Assembly: GCF_000248075.1 (NCBI RefSeq)
Contig: NZ_BAFB01000128.1
Span: 1 to 42,116, forward strand
DNA from: Gordonia otitidis NBRC 100426
Lineage (GTDB): Bacteria > Actinomycetota > Actinomycetes > Mycobacteriales > Mycobacteriaceae
Direction of reading: 5' to 3'
Length of the DNA stretch: 42,116 nt
Shown: piece after piece, positions 1 to 9,054 of the stretch
How the letters are laid out: each line of letters starts with the position of its first letter
How positions within the stretch are numbered: position 1 is the stretch's first letter
Translations under genes and position numbers: made by a program
The notes under the pieces: model-generated
Told to the model about the DNA's origin: nothing
Database searches by the model: none
The model's input: only the letters and a program-made list of their open reading frames with translations

Positions 1-1047
1 AAAGGTGTTGCCTACAGCCATCGTTCGATCTACCTGCACTCCATGCAGGTCTGCATGACCGACGGCCCCGGACTCAGCCAGGGCGACCGCGCACTTGCCG
101 TCGTGCCGCAGTTCCACGCAATGTCATGGGGTCTGCCTTATGCGGCGTTCATGATCGGAGCGTCGCTCATCATGCCCGACCGCTTCCTGCAGCCCGAACC
201 GCTCGCCGCGCTCATCGCCGCCGAACAGCCGACCACCGCCGCAGCCGTCCCGACCATCTGGCTCGGCCTGCACCAGTACCTCACCCAGCACCCGCAGGAC
301 ATCTCCTCGCTTCGCGACGTCCTCATCGGCGGGTCGGCGGTGCCGCCGTCGTTGATGCACATCTTCGAGGACGAGCACAACGTCGAGGTACTCCACGCCT
401 GGGGCATGACCGAGACCTCACCGCTGGGCTCTGTCGCCCGACCGCCCGCCGGCAGCGAGAGGGATGAGCGGTGGCGCTACCGCTACACGCAGGGTCGATT
501 CCCAGTCTCCGTACAGGCACGCCTCGTCGGCGACAACGGCGAAACCCTCCCCCACGACGGAAAAACCGTCGGCGAACTCGAGGTCCGCGGCCCGTGGATC
601 ACCGGCGCCTACTACGGTGTTGACGCTCCGGACAAGTTCGACGACGGCTGGCTGCGCACCGGCGACGTCGGCTCGATCACGCCCGACGCCTACCTCACGC
701 TCACCGACCGCACGAAGGACATCATCAAGTCCGGCGGTGAGTGGATCTCCTCGGTCGACCTCGAGAACGCTGTCATGGGCCACCCCGACGTCCTCGAAGC
801 AGCGGTCATCGGCGTCCCCGATCCGAAGTGGGACGAGCGGCCCCTGGTCGCCGTGGTGCTGAGCGAGGGTTCCGACGCGACGCCCGAGTCGTTGCGAGAA
901 TTCCTGTCCGACAAGGTGGCCAAGTGGCAGCTCCCGGAGAACTGGACCATCATCCCCGAGGTCCCCAAGACCAGCGTCGGCAAGTTCGACAAGAAGCGCC
1001 TGCGGTCGACGTTCCACGACGGAGGGCTCGAGGTCACCCGGTTGTGA
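1..1047 (+). CDS. Acyl-CoA ligase (FadD-like), 5' end outside window
   Basis: This is an AMP-forming acyl-CoA synthetase that activates a carboxylic acid to its CoA thioester through an acyl-adenylate. The reading frame is open from base 1 and begins inside the P-loop motif (KGVAYSHRS), so the N-terminal third is missing from the window; 348 residues are visible. Downstream are the adenylate-binding AWGMTETSP motif, the hinge aspartate region GWLRTGDVG, the DRTKDIIKSGGEWISS motif of the mobile C-terminal domain and the terminal catalytic lysine in PKTSVGKFDKK. The stop is at 1045-1047. Chain-length specificity cannot be read from the sequence. It is a different gene from the ligase at 27709-29205. 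Confidence 0.93.
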   Translation, partial: KGVAYSHRSIYLHSMQVCMTDGPGLSQGDRALAVVPQFHAMSWGLPYAAFMIGASLIMPDRFLQPEPLAALIAAEQPTTAAAVPTIWLGLHQYLTQHPQDISSLRDVLIGGSAVPPSLMHIFEDEHNVEVLHAWGMTETSPLGSVARPPAGSERDERWRYRYTQGRFPVSVQARLVGDNGETLPHDGKTVGELEVRGPWITGAYYGVDAPDKFDDGWLRTGDVGSITPDAYLTLTDRTKDIIKSGGEWISSVDLENAVMGHPDVLEAAVIGVPDPKWDERPLVAVVLSEGSDATPESLREFLSDKVAKWQLPENWTIIPEVPKTSVGKFDKKRLRSTFHDGGLEVTRL

Positions 1048-1089
1048 AGACATTCGGGCAGCGCGAGTAATCCCAAACGCCGCCCAAAC

Positions 1090-1125
1090 TTGCAGATGCG
1101 GCTGGTGTACCACCCGCGTCTGCAA
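1090..1125. terminator. Hairpin after the acyl-CoA ligase
   Basis: TTGCAGATGCGG (1090-1101) pairs with CCGCGTCTGCAA (1114-1125) with one mismatch around a 12-nt loop. It lies 43 nt beyond the ligase stop and 45 nt before the next start. No T-run follows, so a terminator is likely but a regulatory hairpin for the HNH gene is possible. Confidence 0.5.
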
Positions 1126-1169
1126 ACTCGAGCCGCGTTCGGGACGGGGCGCAGTCCTACACTCACCCC

Positions 1170-2246
1170 ATGCCCTCCGACCCCCTGACGCTCGGCCAGC
1201 AGCTGGTTGCGGTGCTGGAGGGCGGTCGGCGCACGTCGACGTACAAGCTCGCGGTGATGGTCGCGCTCCTCGACCTCGCCGTCGAATCCGTTCCCGACGA
1301 CCCCGCGGCCGAAGTGCCCATTGACCTCGACGACCTGACCGACCGCGTGATGGCACTCTACTGGACCCAGCTGCGACCACTCAGCGAACGAGACCAGCTG
1401 GTGCTCCGACAATCGCGCGACGGCCGCGGCGTCATTTTCTCCGCACTCGAACAGCTCCGGGACGAATGCCGCTCCCTACGCGAAGTCCCCATCGAGACCG
1501 CGAAAATGGCTGCTCCACAGCACTACTCCGCGGCACACGACACCATCAAGAAGACTCTCGTCCGTTACCCGCTGCACCTGCTACAGCAAGTGGGCACCCA
1601 CACCCACGAGTGCTTCCTCTACGACGACTCGTGGATGGGAACCGACTCGACCCGCGTCATCGCCGACCACGGCAACCGACTCGTACTCTTCGGCGGCGTC
1701 TGCCACACACTCGCTCGGCTCGCACCACTGGTGAAGCCCGCGTTCCAACTCGCATGGGTCGACGACGTGCGGCACATGAACCGCGACGTCCTCGACGACG
1801 GCCCCGACATCGCCGACCACCTCTTCGGCACCGAACGCGTTTCGCTGATCAGACCCGCGGGCATCCTCGCCGACCAGTTCGGCAACGACTGCTTCTACTG
1901 CAACGCCCGCCTGCGCGCCGGACGTCACGTCGACCACGTCCTCCCGTGGTCGCGCACCGGCATCGACGGCCTGGCGAACCTCGTCCTGTCCTGCCAGCCG
2001 TGCAACACAAGCAAATCCGACGTCCTGCCCGCGCCCTTCTACGTAGTCCGGGTCCTCGATCGCGGCCGCGACGTCATCGACGCGCTGGCCGAGAGCATTC
2101 GCTGGCCCAGCCAGTACGACCGCGTCCGATCGGCATCACACGGCCTGTACTCGACCCAGCCCGACACCACACCGGTCTGGCTGGGCCGCAAGCACATCGA
2201 ACCGTTGAAACGCGTCGACTTCGACGAACACGATATCGATCTGTGA
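1170..2246 (+). CDS. HNH endonuclease domain protein
   Basis: A 358-aa cytoplasmic protein with an HNH nuclease fold near residues 238-285: a first Cys pair (CFYC), the catalytic VDHVLPWS segment, the central Asn region (DGLANLVLSC) and a second Cys pair (CQPCN) completing the zinc-stabilised beta-beta-alpha site. The N-terminal 230 residues are acidic and show no family I recognise; they may set target choice. Proteins of this layout are scattered in actinobacterial genomes, often in accessory or defence-type regions, but no methylase or partner is adjacent. The ATG at 1170 is the first start after the upstream hairpin. It is transcribed alone. Confidence 0.85.
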   Translation: MPSDPLTLGQQLVAVLEGGRRTSTYKLAVMVALLDLAVESVPDDPAAEVPIDLDDLTDRVMALYWTQLRPLSERDQLVLRQSRDGRGVIFSALEQLRDECRSLREVPIETAKMAAPQHYSAAHDTIKKTLVRYPLHLLQQVGTHTHECFLYDDSWMGTDSTRVIADHGNRLVLFGGVCHTLARLAPLVKPAFQLAWVDDVRHMNRDVLDDGPDIADHLFGTERVSLIRPAGILADQFGNDCFYCNARLRAGRHVDHVLPWSRTGIDGLANLVLSCQPCNTSKSDVLPAPFYVVRVLDRGRDVIDALAESIRWPSQYDRVRSASHGLYSTQPDTTPVWLGRKHIEPLKRVDFDEHDIDL

Positions 2247-2402
2247 GTTGCACGGCGCACCACGACGAGGCGCACGGTCGTATATGACCGATTTGCACGC
2301 TATTGCAACACATTTCGGCAGCAATGGACTCGTTCCCGCAGTCCGACGTCGCCCTGGCGGTTAGGTTGGCTCAAGACCGCAGTGCCGTCACGGGGAGGCG
2401 AG

Positions 2403-4043
2403 ATGACTCAAACCAATTCGGACTCACCAGAAGCAGCCAAACACACGCTGCGTCGCGACGTCGGGCTCATCGGACTTCTGTTCGCCAGCGTCGGATCGAT
2501 CATCGGCAGCGGCTGGTTGTTCGGCGCCATGAACGCCGCGCAAAAGGCCGGTCCCGCCGCGATCATCTCGTGGGCGTTGGGCGCCTTCATGATCCTGCTC
2601 ATCGCACTCACCTTTGCCGAACTCGGCACCATGTTCCCGGTGTCGGGTGGTGTGGTGCGCTTCCCGCACATCGTCTTCGGCTCGTTCGCGAGCTACACCG
2701 GTGGCTGGATCCTCTGGATCGCCTGCGGCACTGTCGCTCCGATCGAGGTCGAGGGCGCACTGCAGTACGCCACCAAATACGCGGCGTTCACAGAGAAGAG
2801 CACCGTCGACGGCAGTACGGTGCACACACTTACCGGACTGGGTTACATCGTCGCATTCGTGCTGCTGGCACTGTTCGTGGTCATCAACTACGTCGGCGTC
2901 CGATGGTTCGCCCGCATCAACAACGTGCTGGTGTGGTGGAAGCTCGCGATCATCCTTATCGTCATCATCGCCTTCCTGGCCACCCAGTTCCGCACCGACA
3001 ACTTCACCTCGCAGGGCTTCATGCCCAACCACTGGCAGGGCGTCTTCGAAGCCATCGCGACGTCGGGAATCGTGTTCTCCTTTCTCGGTTTTCGCCAGGG
3101 AATCGAACTCGCCGGAGAAACCTCGAACCCACGCAAGTACGTACCCATCGCCGTCATCGGCTCGGTGGTGCTCACCGGCGTCATCTATGTGGCCCTCCAG
3201 GTGGCGTTCATCGGTTCACTCAATCCCGCCGACTTCGCCAGGGGCTGGTCGGAGATGGGCTTCAAGAACGACTTCGGTCCACTGGCCGCCATCGCCACCG
3301 CTCTCGGACTGGCATGGCTGGCCACGTTGCTCTACATTGACGCGATCGTGTCGCCCGCCGACACCGGCCTGATCTACACCACTGTCACCGCGCGCGTCTC
3401 CTACGCCATGTCGCGCAACGGCAACGCGCCACGACCTCTGGCCAAGACAACGCACCGCGGCGTCCCACTCGTCAGTCTGCTGGTCGCGTTCGTGCTCGGA
3501 TTGATCGTGCTGCTACCGTTCCCGAGTTGGCAGCAGCTCGTCGGGTTCATCACGTCCGCGACGGTGCTGTCCTTCGCTGCGGGACCGGTGGTTGTTGCCG
3601 CGCTGCGTCGTGCCGCACCAGAACTCGACCGCCCCTTCCGTGTCCCGGGTGGCGACGTGATCCCGGTACTCGCGTTCGTCTCGTCGAATCTCATCGTGAT
3701 CTGGTCGACGTGGACGATCAACTTCAAGCTGTTCATCGCGGTCCTCATCGGCCTGGTGTTGCTCGCCGTCCTCGAGATGGTCTACGACCAGCCGGTGCTC
3801 GAGATGCGTTCGGGCTCTTGGATCATCATCTGGCTGGCCGGCCTCGCCCTGATCTCCTACCTCGCAGGCGATCTCGACGACTCAGCCATCCTCGGGTTCT
3901 GGCCTGCCAACATCGTGACTGTGGCGTTCAGCATCATCGTGTTTTACGTCGCCGTGCATTACCGGCTGCCGGAGAAGACCATGCGCGAACACATGGAGCA
4001 GGTGAAGTCCGACGCCGCGCTCGAAGACGAGGAACTCGGCTGA
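2403..4043 (+). CDS. APC-family amino acid permease
   Basis: A 546-aa integral membrane transporter of the amino acid-polyamine-organocation superfamily. The first helix carries the typical GSIIGSGWLFG unwound-helix motif that binds the substrate amino group. About 12 hydrophobic helices follow, and the ELAGETSNPRK segment and an FRVPGG motif near residue 415 are characteristic. ATG 2403 is preferred because GGGGAGG (2392-2398) lies 4 nt upstream; an in-frame GTG at 2382 has no such site. The substrate cannot be assigned. The gene stands alone between two HNH-type genes. The C-terminus ends in an acidic cytoplasmic tail. Confidence 0.92.
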   Translation: MTQTNSDSPEAAKHTLRRDVGLIGLLFASVGSIIGSGWLFGAMNAAQKAGPAAIISWALGAFMILLIALTFAELGTMFPVSGGVVRFPHIVFGSFASYTGGWILWIACGTVAPIEVEGALQYATKYAAFTEKSTVDGSTVHTLTGLGYIVAFVLLALFVVINYVGVRWFARINNVLVWWKLAIILIVIIAFLATQFRTDNFTSQGFMPNHWQGVFEAIATSGIVFSFLGFRQGIELAGETSNPRKYVPIAVIGSVVLTGVIYVALQVAFIGSLNPADFARGWSEMGFKNDFGPLAAIATALGLAWLATLLYIDAIVSPADTGLIYTTVTARVSYAMSRNGNAPRPLAKTTHRGVPLVSLLVAFVLGLIVLLPFPSWQQLVGFITSATVLSFAAGPVVVAALRRAAPELDRPFRVPGGDVIPVLAFVSSNLIVIWSTWTINFKLFIAVLIGLVLLAVLEMVYDQPVLEMRSGSWIIIWLAGLALISYLAGDLDDSAILGFWPANIVTVAFSIIVFYVAVHYRLPEKTMREHMEQVKSDAALEDEELG

Positions 4044-4232
4044 GTGCCCACAACCGGCGAGCACGCAGTCAGCAGGGGTCACCGCTGCGGCACGCGGAGG
4101 CCCCGAACCGAGCGGGATGTAGGGACCCCCGAACCCGGACAGTCCTCACGCTAGCCGCGCAGCATCTCCCTGATCCCGTCAAGAGATGCTGCGACGTCGA
4201 ATCGTTCGCGCGCACCGAACAAACTCCCTATG

Positions 4233-4258
4233 CCCCGCCACCTGGTGTGGTGGCGGGG
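4233..4258. terminator. Hairpin between convergent permease and DUF222 genes
   Basis: CCCCGCCACC (4233-4242) and GGTGGCGGGG (4249-4258) form a perfect 10-bp stem with a 6-nt loop. It lies between the convergent genes ending at 4043 (+) and 4302 (-), so it could stop transcription in both directions. Confidence 0.65.
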
Positions 4259-4301
4259 TTGGGCTTGGCGCGACGACTCGGTTGAGTTCCCGCGGCGCGT
4301 G

Positions 4302-6104
4302 TCAGGCTGCGTCGGGCAGAGATGGTGGGTCGGTCCCGCCCGGTGGGTCGACGCCGCTCGCGGGGCCCGGTGGATCCGGCAGACTCGGCGGCTTGGGCGG
4401 ATCGGGGGCGTCGGGGCCGGACGGGGGCCAACTGAAGTCGACTCGTGTGTCGCTGACGAGGACGAGCCCACTCGGCACTGCCGAGGTCAGCGAGGCCTCG
4501 ACCGAACTGCGCGCGGCACCGGTGTTACGTCTCGAGTCTCCGGCGCTGTCCGTACCCTCGCCGTCCGCCATGCGTGAAGGGCTCACCGAATGGGCGGAGT
4601 AGCCAACGTCGGTGCCACTGACATGACCTGTGGCAGATGGCGAACGGTGACCGAGGTAGTCGCGCAAGTCAGCGGCGACGTCGGCAGCTCGGTTGATGTG
4701 CTCAGGGTTGAGCGGCATACCCGGCGCGGAATTGAGTCGCCACGCGACGCGGCCGGTGTCTGGTCCTTCAGTGATGATGCGCGTGGTGTACTGGCCGGGC
4801 TTCGGCCCAACCCGGCGATTGTGGATGGCGCAAGCCGGCACCAACTGGTCGATATCCGTCAGTCCACCGTCGGCCCAATCTTTTGCCGCGTGATGCATCT
4901 GCACCCGGGAGGCTGGTTCCGTACATCCCGGACCCGAACACATGCTGCCTCCGTCGGAGGCGAACGACGCGAAGCGCTGTCCCACAGTGGCGATCCGTTT
5001 GGACCTACCCAGATACAGCGGAACCGTGGTGTGATCGGCGAAGACCGCCAGAAGAGGTTGGGCGCCACTGGAAGCGGCCATCTCGACCACATCGGCGATC
5101 GGCAGCAGCGACCCGGTCGCGGTCTGCGCCACCCCGGCGCCTGCTTCGAGCTCGGCCAATGTCGTTTTCACGATCACCTGGATCGGCAGTCCCCGGTGGG
5201 TGTTGCCAAGCATCCCCGACGCCAAGACGCGCTCCAACAGCGCTGAGAGCGCATCGTGGTTGCGCTGCCCACGCGAGCGTGTGTCACGTTCAGCTGCAGC
5301 CGCCACGTCTTCGGCATTGGCGGCCGTGGCCGGACCTGACGGCGAGGCGGGGTCGTCGGGATTGTTCATCCCGGGGGTGGCCCATGCCTCCAACACCACA
5401 TCGAGACGAGCCCGAGCCACCGGATCGAGATCGGCGGTCAGACGCGACATCAATTGTGCGTTTTGACGATTCACCCACAGTCGACGCCGTCGTTTGCGAT
5501 CCTTGTCGTCGGTGATCGAGCCGTCCGGGTCCAGGTGAGCCAACAATCGCATGCCCAGGTTGGTGATCTCGGCTGGCGTGAACTGTGTTGCGTAGTCGGC
5601 CATCTGCGCCTCGGCGGCAACCTTCGTCTCGTCGGGGATCTCGTGTGGGACGGCTTTCAGGATGTCCAGCACGGCCTGGGCATGCGCACCGGCAATCGTG
5701 CCCTCGACAACGTGCTCGGCCAAGCGGGGACAGGTAGGCGCCAGCCGTTCACCGCCGTATGAGGTGAATGTTCCTGTCGCCGTGATCAATCGATGACGTG
5801 CCGCCGGGTCTCCGATGTGCAGGTGGTGCGACAGATAGCCTCGTACATCGCGGTATCCGAGCTTGCGGGGTACATCTCGATCGGATGCCTCCACCACCAA
5901 CCGATCGGTAACCGCGCTCGACGTCCGCCTCGCCAACCGCTCAGCGTGAACTGCGGCCTCCGCCACGGCGGCATCCGACAATGTCGACACGTCGACCTGT
6001 GCCAACTCGTCGAGCACAACCGCCAACTGGCGCAGCTTCTCGGCGATGGCAGCATCCGGGGAACCTGGCAAGGCAGCGTCGAGGACGGCCGAAGTCAGCG
6101 ACAC
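4302..6104 (-). CDS. DUF222 / HNH endonuclease (13E12 repeat family)
   Basis: An actinobacterial 13E12-type protein. The N-terminal half is the helical DUF222 domain (begins SVSLTSAVLDAALPG, with the typical YRDVRGYLSHHL region). The C-terminal part has an HNH nuclease site: CSGPGCTEP, MHHAAKDWADGG, a central D-Q-L-V-P-A-C segment and HNRR. The last 100 residues are Pro/Gly/Asp-rich and low in complexity. Such genes are multicopy in mycobacteria and gordoniae and are linked to mobile repeats, but their role is not established. The start is uncertain: GTG 6104 (600 aa) fits the domain boundary and has GGGA upstream; the frame stays open to a GTG at 6251 without a ribosome site. Confidence 0.85.
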   Translation of the reverse strand: MSLTSAVLDAALPGSPDAAIAEKLRQLAVVLDELAQVDVSTLSDAAVAEAAVHAERLARRTSSAVTDRLVVEASDRDVPRKLGYRDVRGYLSHHLHIGDPAARHRLITATGTFTSYGGERLAPTCPRLAEHVVEGTIAGAHAQAVLDILKAVPHEIPDETKVAAEAQMADYATQFTPAEITNLGMRLLAHLDPDGSITDDKDRKRRRRLWVNRQNAQLMSRLTADLDPVARARLDVVLEAWATPGMNNPDDPASPSGPATAANAEDVAAAAERDTRSRGQRNHDALSALLERVLASGMLGNTHRGLPIQVIVKTTLAELEAGAGVAQTATGSLLPIADVVEMAASSGAQPLLAVFADHTTVPLYLGRSKRIATVGQRFASFASDGGSMCSGPGCTEPASRVQMHHAAKDWADGGLTDIDQLVPACAIHNRRVGPKPGQYTTRIITEGPDTGRVAWRLNSAPGMPLNPEHINRAADVAADLRDYLGHRSPSATGHVSGTDVGYSAHSVSPSRMADGEGTDSAGDSRRNTGAARSSVEASLTSAVPSGLVLVSDTRVDFSWPPSGPDAPDPPKPPSLPDPPGPASGVDPPGGTDPPSLPDAA

Positions 6105-6455
6105 TGATCCCAAACCGACACGCCCGCTTGGGACTTCGTCATCATTTCCTTGCACCTGACGCCACCCCCGCCCCCTAACCTGTGCCGTCGACAACTGTTG
6201 ATCGGTGAACAGTGCTGAGTAGAGAACAATGCTGAGTAGTTGAGCAAACACGCCGGTGATTGGCCGCCGGTTGATCGAATGTGTGTTCTATGATAGCGGG
6301 CTAATCCGACATCCTCAAGGATTTGTCGAACATGTTTTCGGCTCATCGTCTGAGTCCGTACCTCGCCCGCAATGTCGGACTCGCCTGGCACACTTACTCG
6401 ACGCACCATGCATCACAGACGCACTTCGCATCACCACAGTCGAGAGGGTTGACGC
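6105..6455. other. Intergenic region between divergent DUF222 and NERD-helicase genes
   Basis: About 350 nt between two divergent genes, or 204 nt if the DUF222 gene starts at 6251. It holds a 10-bp direct repeat, TGCTGAGTAG, at 6213-6222 and 6230-6239. No other gene or convincing promoter was recognised. Confidence 0.4.
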
Positions 6456-8111
6456 ATGCCGCAGACGATCCCGCAGGCACCTCGCTTCGCGTCAAACGCC
6501 GAAGAGGCGATCTGGCAACGGCTGAACGAGCAACTCTCCGACACCGACCTGCTCATCGCGAATCAACGAGTCACCGACCATGACAAAGACCACGAGATCG
6601 ACCTGGTGGTGGCGATCGAGGGCGCGGGAATCGCCTGTCTCGAGGTCAAGGGTGGCGAGGTGTGGCACGACGGCGAGTCTTGGTGGCAGACGCGTAGCGG
6701 CCGGCCACCGAAACGGATCGCGCCGGTCCGGCAGGCACTGGAGGGCTGTTATGCGCTACGCGATTTCGTCGAGGCTGATCCGCGGTGGACGCAGGGCCGC
6801 CGACGCTGGGACCATCTCGTCGTCTTTCCGCACTCGCAGGTCCCCGCCGATTTCGCGCTACCGGACTGCCCACGGTGGAAGATCATCGACCGCACCCAAC
6901 TCGACGAGGTGATGCCGCTGGTCCGACGGGTGCTGTTGCAGAAGACGTCCGATCTACCGTTCCTCGACAGCAGCGGTATCGAGCAGCTCATGGTGGCGCT
7001 CGGCGGTCGGGGCCTTCCTCAACGCGACGTGGTCGCACGCGCGATCGACAACGAGAACGTCGCCGATGCACTCACAGCAGATCAAGCGGTCATCCTGCGC
7101 GCCATCGACCAGTTGCCGCGCGTCGAGATCCGAGGCGGCGCCGGGAGCGGAAAGACCTTCCTCGCGCTGGAACAGGCGCGTCGCCTCACGCGAGCGGGGC
7201 AACGCGTCGCGTTGGTCTGTTACTCGCACGGTCTCGCGTCATACCTCGAACGCATCACGTCGGCGTGGAACCGCAAAGACCGACCGTCGTACGTCGGCGA
7301 GTTCCACGACCTCGGGATGCAATGGGGTGCCGCTGCCGGACCGGACGAGTCTGTGCGCAGCGAGGCTGCGTCGCAGTTCTGGGAACACGAACTGCCGCAA
7401 CAGATGCGCGATCTGGCCGACACGCTCCCACCCGGCAAGCGATTCGATTCGATCATCGTCGACGAGGCACAGGACTTCGCCGACGAGTGGTGGCCACCGC
7501 TCCTCGCAAGTCTGCGCGACCAGGAAACCAGCGGAATCTACGTGTTCAGCGACGAGGCGCAGCGGGTCTTCGACCGACAGGGCTCACCACCGGTCCCGCT
7601 CGTTCCCATCGTCCTAGATCACAACCTACGTAACACACGCCAGATCGCCAGATCATTCAGTTCGCTTGTGGGACAGCGCATGCTACTCAAGGGTGGTGAA
7701 GGGCCCGACGTTCGATTCGTTCCGTGCACCGCAGAAGAGTCACTCGAGGCAGCCGACGACCAGATCGACGCCCTCCTCGACGACGGCTGGCGTCCCGAGG
7801 ACATCGCCTTGCTCACCACCGGTAGCCGCCATCCGGAACAGATCGAACGGCAGGCTGAGGGCAACAAGTCGTACTGGGCCACGTTCTGGGACGACGACCA
7901 GGTCTTCTATGGCCACGTACTCGGCTTCAAAGGGCTGGAGCGTCGAGTAATCGTGCTCGCACTCAATGAATCACAGCCGAGAGACAGGTCGACGGAGCGC
8001 CTCTACGTGGGGCTGTCGCGAGCGCGGGACCAACTCGTAGTGTGCGGTGATCCAGAGTTCATACGCACCGTCGGAGGACCTGAAGTTGCGCGTCGACTCG
8101 GCGTCGACTGA
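6456..8111 (+). CDS. NERD nuclease-UvrD/Rep-type helicase fusion
   Basis: A 551-aa protein. Residues 8-130 are a NERD (nuclease-related) domain with the PD-(D/E)xK-like signature: a glutamate in NAEEAIW, the aspartate in DHEIDLVV and LEVKGG. The rest is a compact superfamily-1 helicase core: Walker A GGAGSGKTF at 226-234, Walker B IIVDEAQDF near 333-341, motif III-like FSDEAQRVF, motif IV LDHNLRNTRQI, motif V GFKGLERRV and motif VI YVGLSRARDQL near 517. This pairs DNA cleavage with ATP-driven translocation. NERD helicases occur in accessory and phage-defence contexts, which the nearby HNH and DUF222 genes would suit, but function here is inferred. The ATG at 6456 is the first plausible start. 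Confidence 0.9.
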   Translation: MPQTIPQAPRFASNAEEAIWQRLNEQLSDTDLLIANQRVTDHDKDHEIDLVVAIEGAGIACLEVKGGEVWHDGESWWQTRSGRPPKRIAPVRQALEGCYALRDFVEADPRWTQGRRRWDHLVVFPHSQVPADFALPDCPRWKIIDRTQLDEVMPLVRRVLLQKTSDLPFLDSSGIEQLMVALGGRGLPQRDVVARAIDNENVADALTADQAVILRAIDQLPRVEIRGGAGSGKTFLALEQARRLTRAGQRVALVCYSHGLASYLERITSAWNRKDRPSYVGEFHDLGMQWGAAAGPDESVRSEAASQFWEHELPQQMRDLADTLPPGKRFDSIIVDEAQDFADEWWPPLLASLRDQETSGIYVFSDEAQRVFDRQGSPPVPLVPIVLDHNLRNTRQIARSFSSLVGQRMLLKGGEGPDVRFVPCTAEESLEAADDQIDALLDDGWRPEDIALLTTGSRHPEQIERQAEGNKSYWATFWDDDQVFYGHVLGFKGLERRVIVLALNESQPRDRSTERLYVGLSRARDQLVVCGDPEFIRTVGGPEVARRLGVD

Positions 8112-8358
8112 CTACGCGGAATTGTCAGAACTTACGGATGAGGTGCAGCATTTCATCAGAGACAGGCCACCCTGCCGTGGTGCCAACACCTCGTGGCGAT
8201 CGCCGTCTCCGTTACGTGTTCTTCCTTCTCCTTCGCCGGTGTCCGCTCGGCGGCGCGTTGTGTGATCGAGTCAATCACGGCGACCTGATGCCCTGTAACC
8301 ACTGCCGAGGCGAGACCGATAGATCCCTGACAGCAACGCAGCTGACGATCGGAACAAC

Positions 8359-8778
8359 ATGCCACTGACTAATGATCAACTCAACGCCATCATCGACGGA
8401 ATCGTCGATCTGAATCCCCAGAAACGCACGCGACGATGGAGCAGTATCAGCCTCTGCGTCCTCGACGCCGTGTGGAGTATCGGAGCCCATTACGACAAAG
8501 TCGTTGCACCCCTCGTCATCGAGTTCGCTCGCTCTCAAGGTGTCACCAACGCAGTGGTTCCGGTCAATGAGGTTCCCACCGATGATCCACTGCCTGCTCC
8601 CACACTGGCGATGTTCGACGAGGACGCATTGTTGAATCTCACCAACATGCAGCGAACTTCGACTCGCGGAGGAGTGACCAAAGCCTACGCATCGATCGCT
8701 TTTGCGCGGGTTCTATCCGATAACGGCATAGAAACACTCTCGGATGCAATCATGTACTGGCGGACAAAGAGGAGTTGA
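8359..8778 (+). CDS. Hypothetical protein, N-terminal part of a split gene?
   Basis: A 139-aa acidic-neutral protein with no family I can name. It is mostly helical by composition (YDKVVAPLVIEFARS; AYASIAFARVLSDNG). Its stop overlaps the next start by 4 nt (8775-8778). The pair looks like one about 228-aa protein of a helix-hairpin-helix-like actinobacterial family broken by a -1 frameshift between about 8740 and 8778: the first part ends where a linker would lie, and the second begins with the expected V-P-G-x-G segment. Translational coupling of two real genes is the alternative. Confidence 0.6.
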   Translation: MPLTNDQLNAIIDGIVDLNPQKRTRRWSSISLCVLDAVWSIGAHYDKVVAPLVIEFARSQGVTNAVVPVNEVPTDDPLPAPTLAMFDEDALLNLTNMQRTSTRGGVTKAYASIAFARVLSDNGIETLSDAIMYWRTKRS

Positions 8779-9050
8779 CCACTATCGACACGGAACTCTC
8801 TTCCGTCCCCGGAGACGGGCAACATGGCATCCGTCGCGGATATTTCTGGATGCTTGTTGGTGACGATAACCGGATCAAGCCCGACCGGATGATTCTCAGC
8901 TGGTTTCGCCGACTTGGACTTCCGAGCGATCCCGGCTTGGCAGAGAGTTACATCCGGACTGCTGCGCCACTCGTCTCGGCGCGACTAAATCGATTTGTCA
9001 CGCCCTGGGAGATCGACCACGCGATCTGGAAGCACGCTCGATCCTCTTAG
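8775..9050 (+). CDS. Hypothetical protein, C-terminal part of the split gene?
   Basis: A 91-aa frame beginning at TTG 8775, inside the stop codon of the upstream gene. AGAGGAG (8768-8774) directly abuts the TTG, which is too close for a normal start and argues for a frameshift rather than a separate gene. Visible features are VPGDGQHGI, YFWMLVGDDNRIKPDRMI and a C-terminal WEIDHAIWKHAR. The GDD...KPDRM block resembles the second half of helix-hairpin-helix-fold hypothetical proteins, from memory. It ends 4 nt before the convergent gene at 9055. Confidence 0.55.
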   Translation: MTTIDTELSSVPGDGQHGIRRGYFWMLVGDDNRIKPDRMILSWFRRLGLPSDPGLAESYIRTAAPLVSARLNRFVTPWEIDHAIWKHARSS

Positions 9051-9054
9051 GCCG

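Noticed and set aside
418..1380. 320-aa open frame on the minus strand antisense to the acyl-CoA ligase
   Set aside because: It is Arg/Gly/Ala-rich with no motif and lies opposite a gene with clear ligase motifs; long antisense frames are expected in high-GC DNA.
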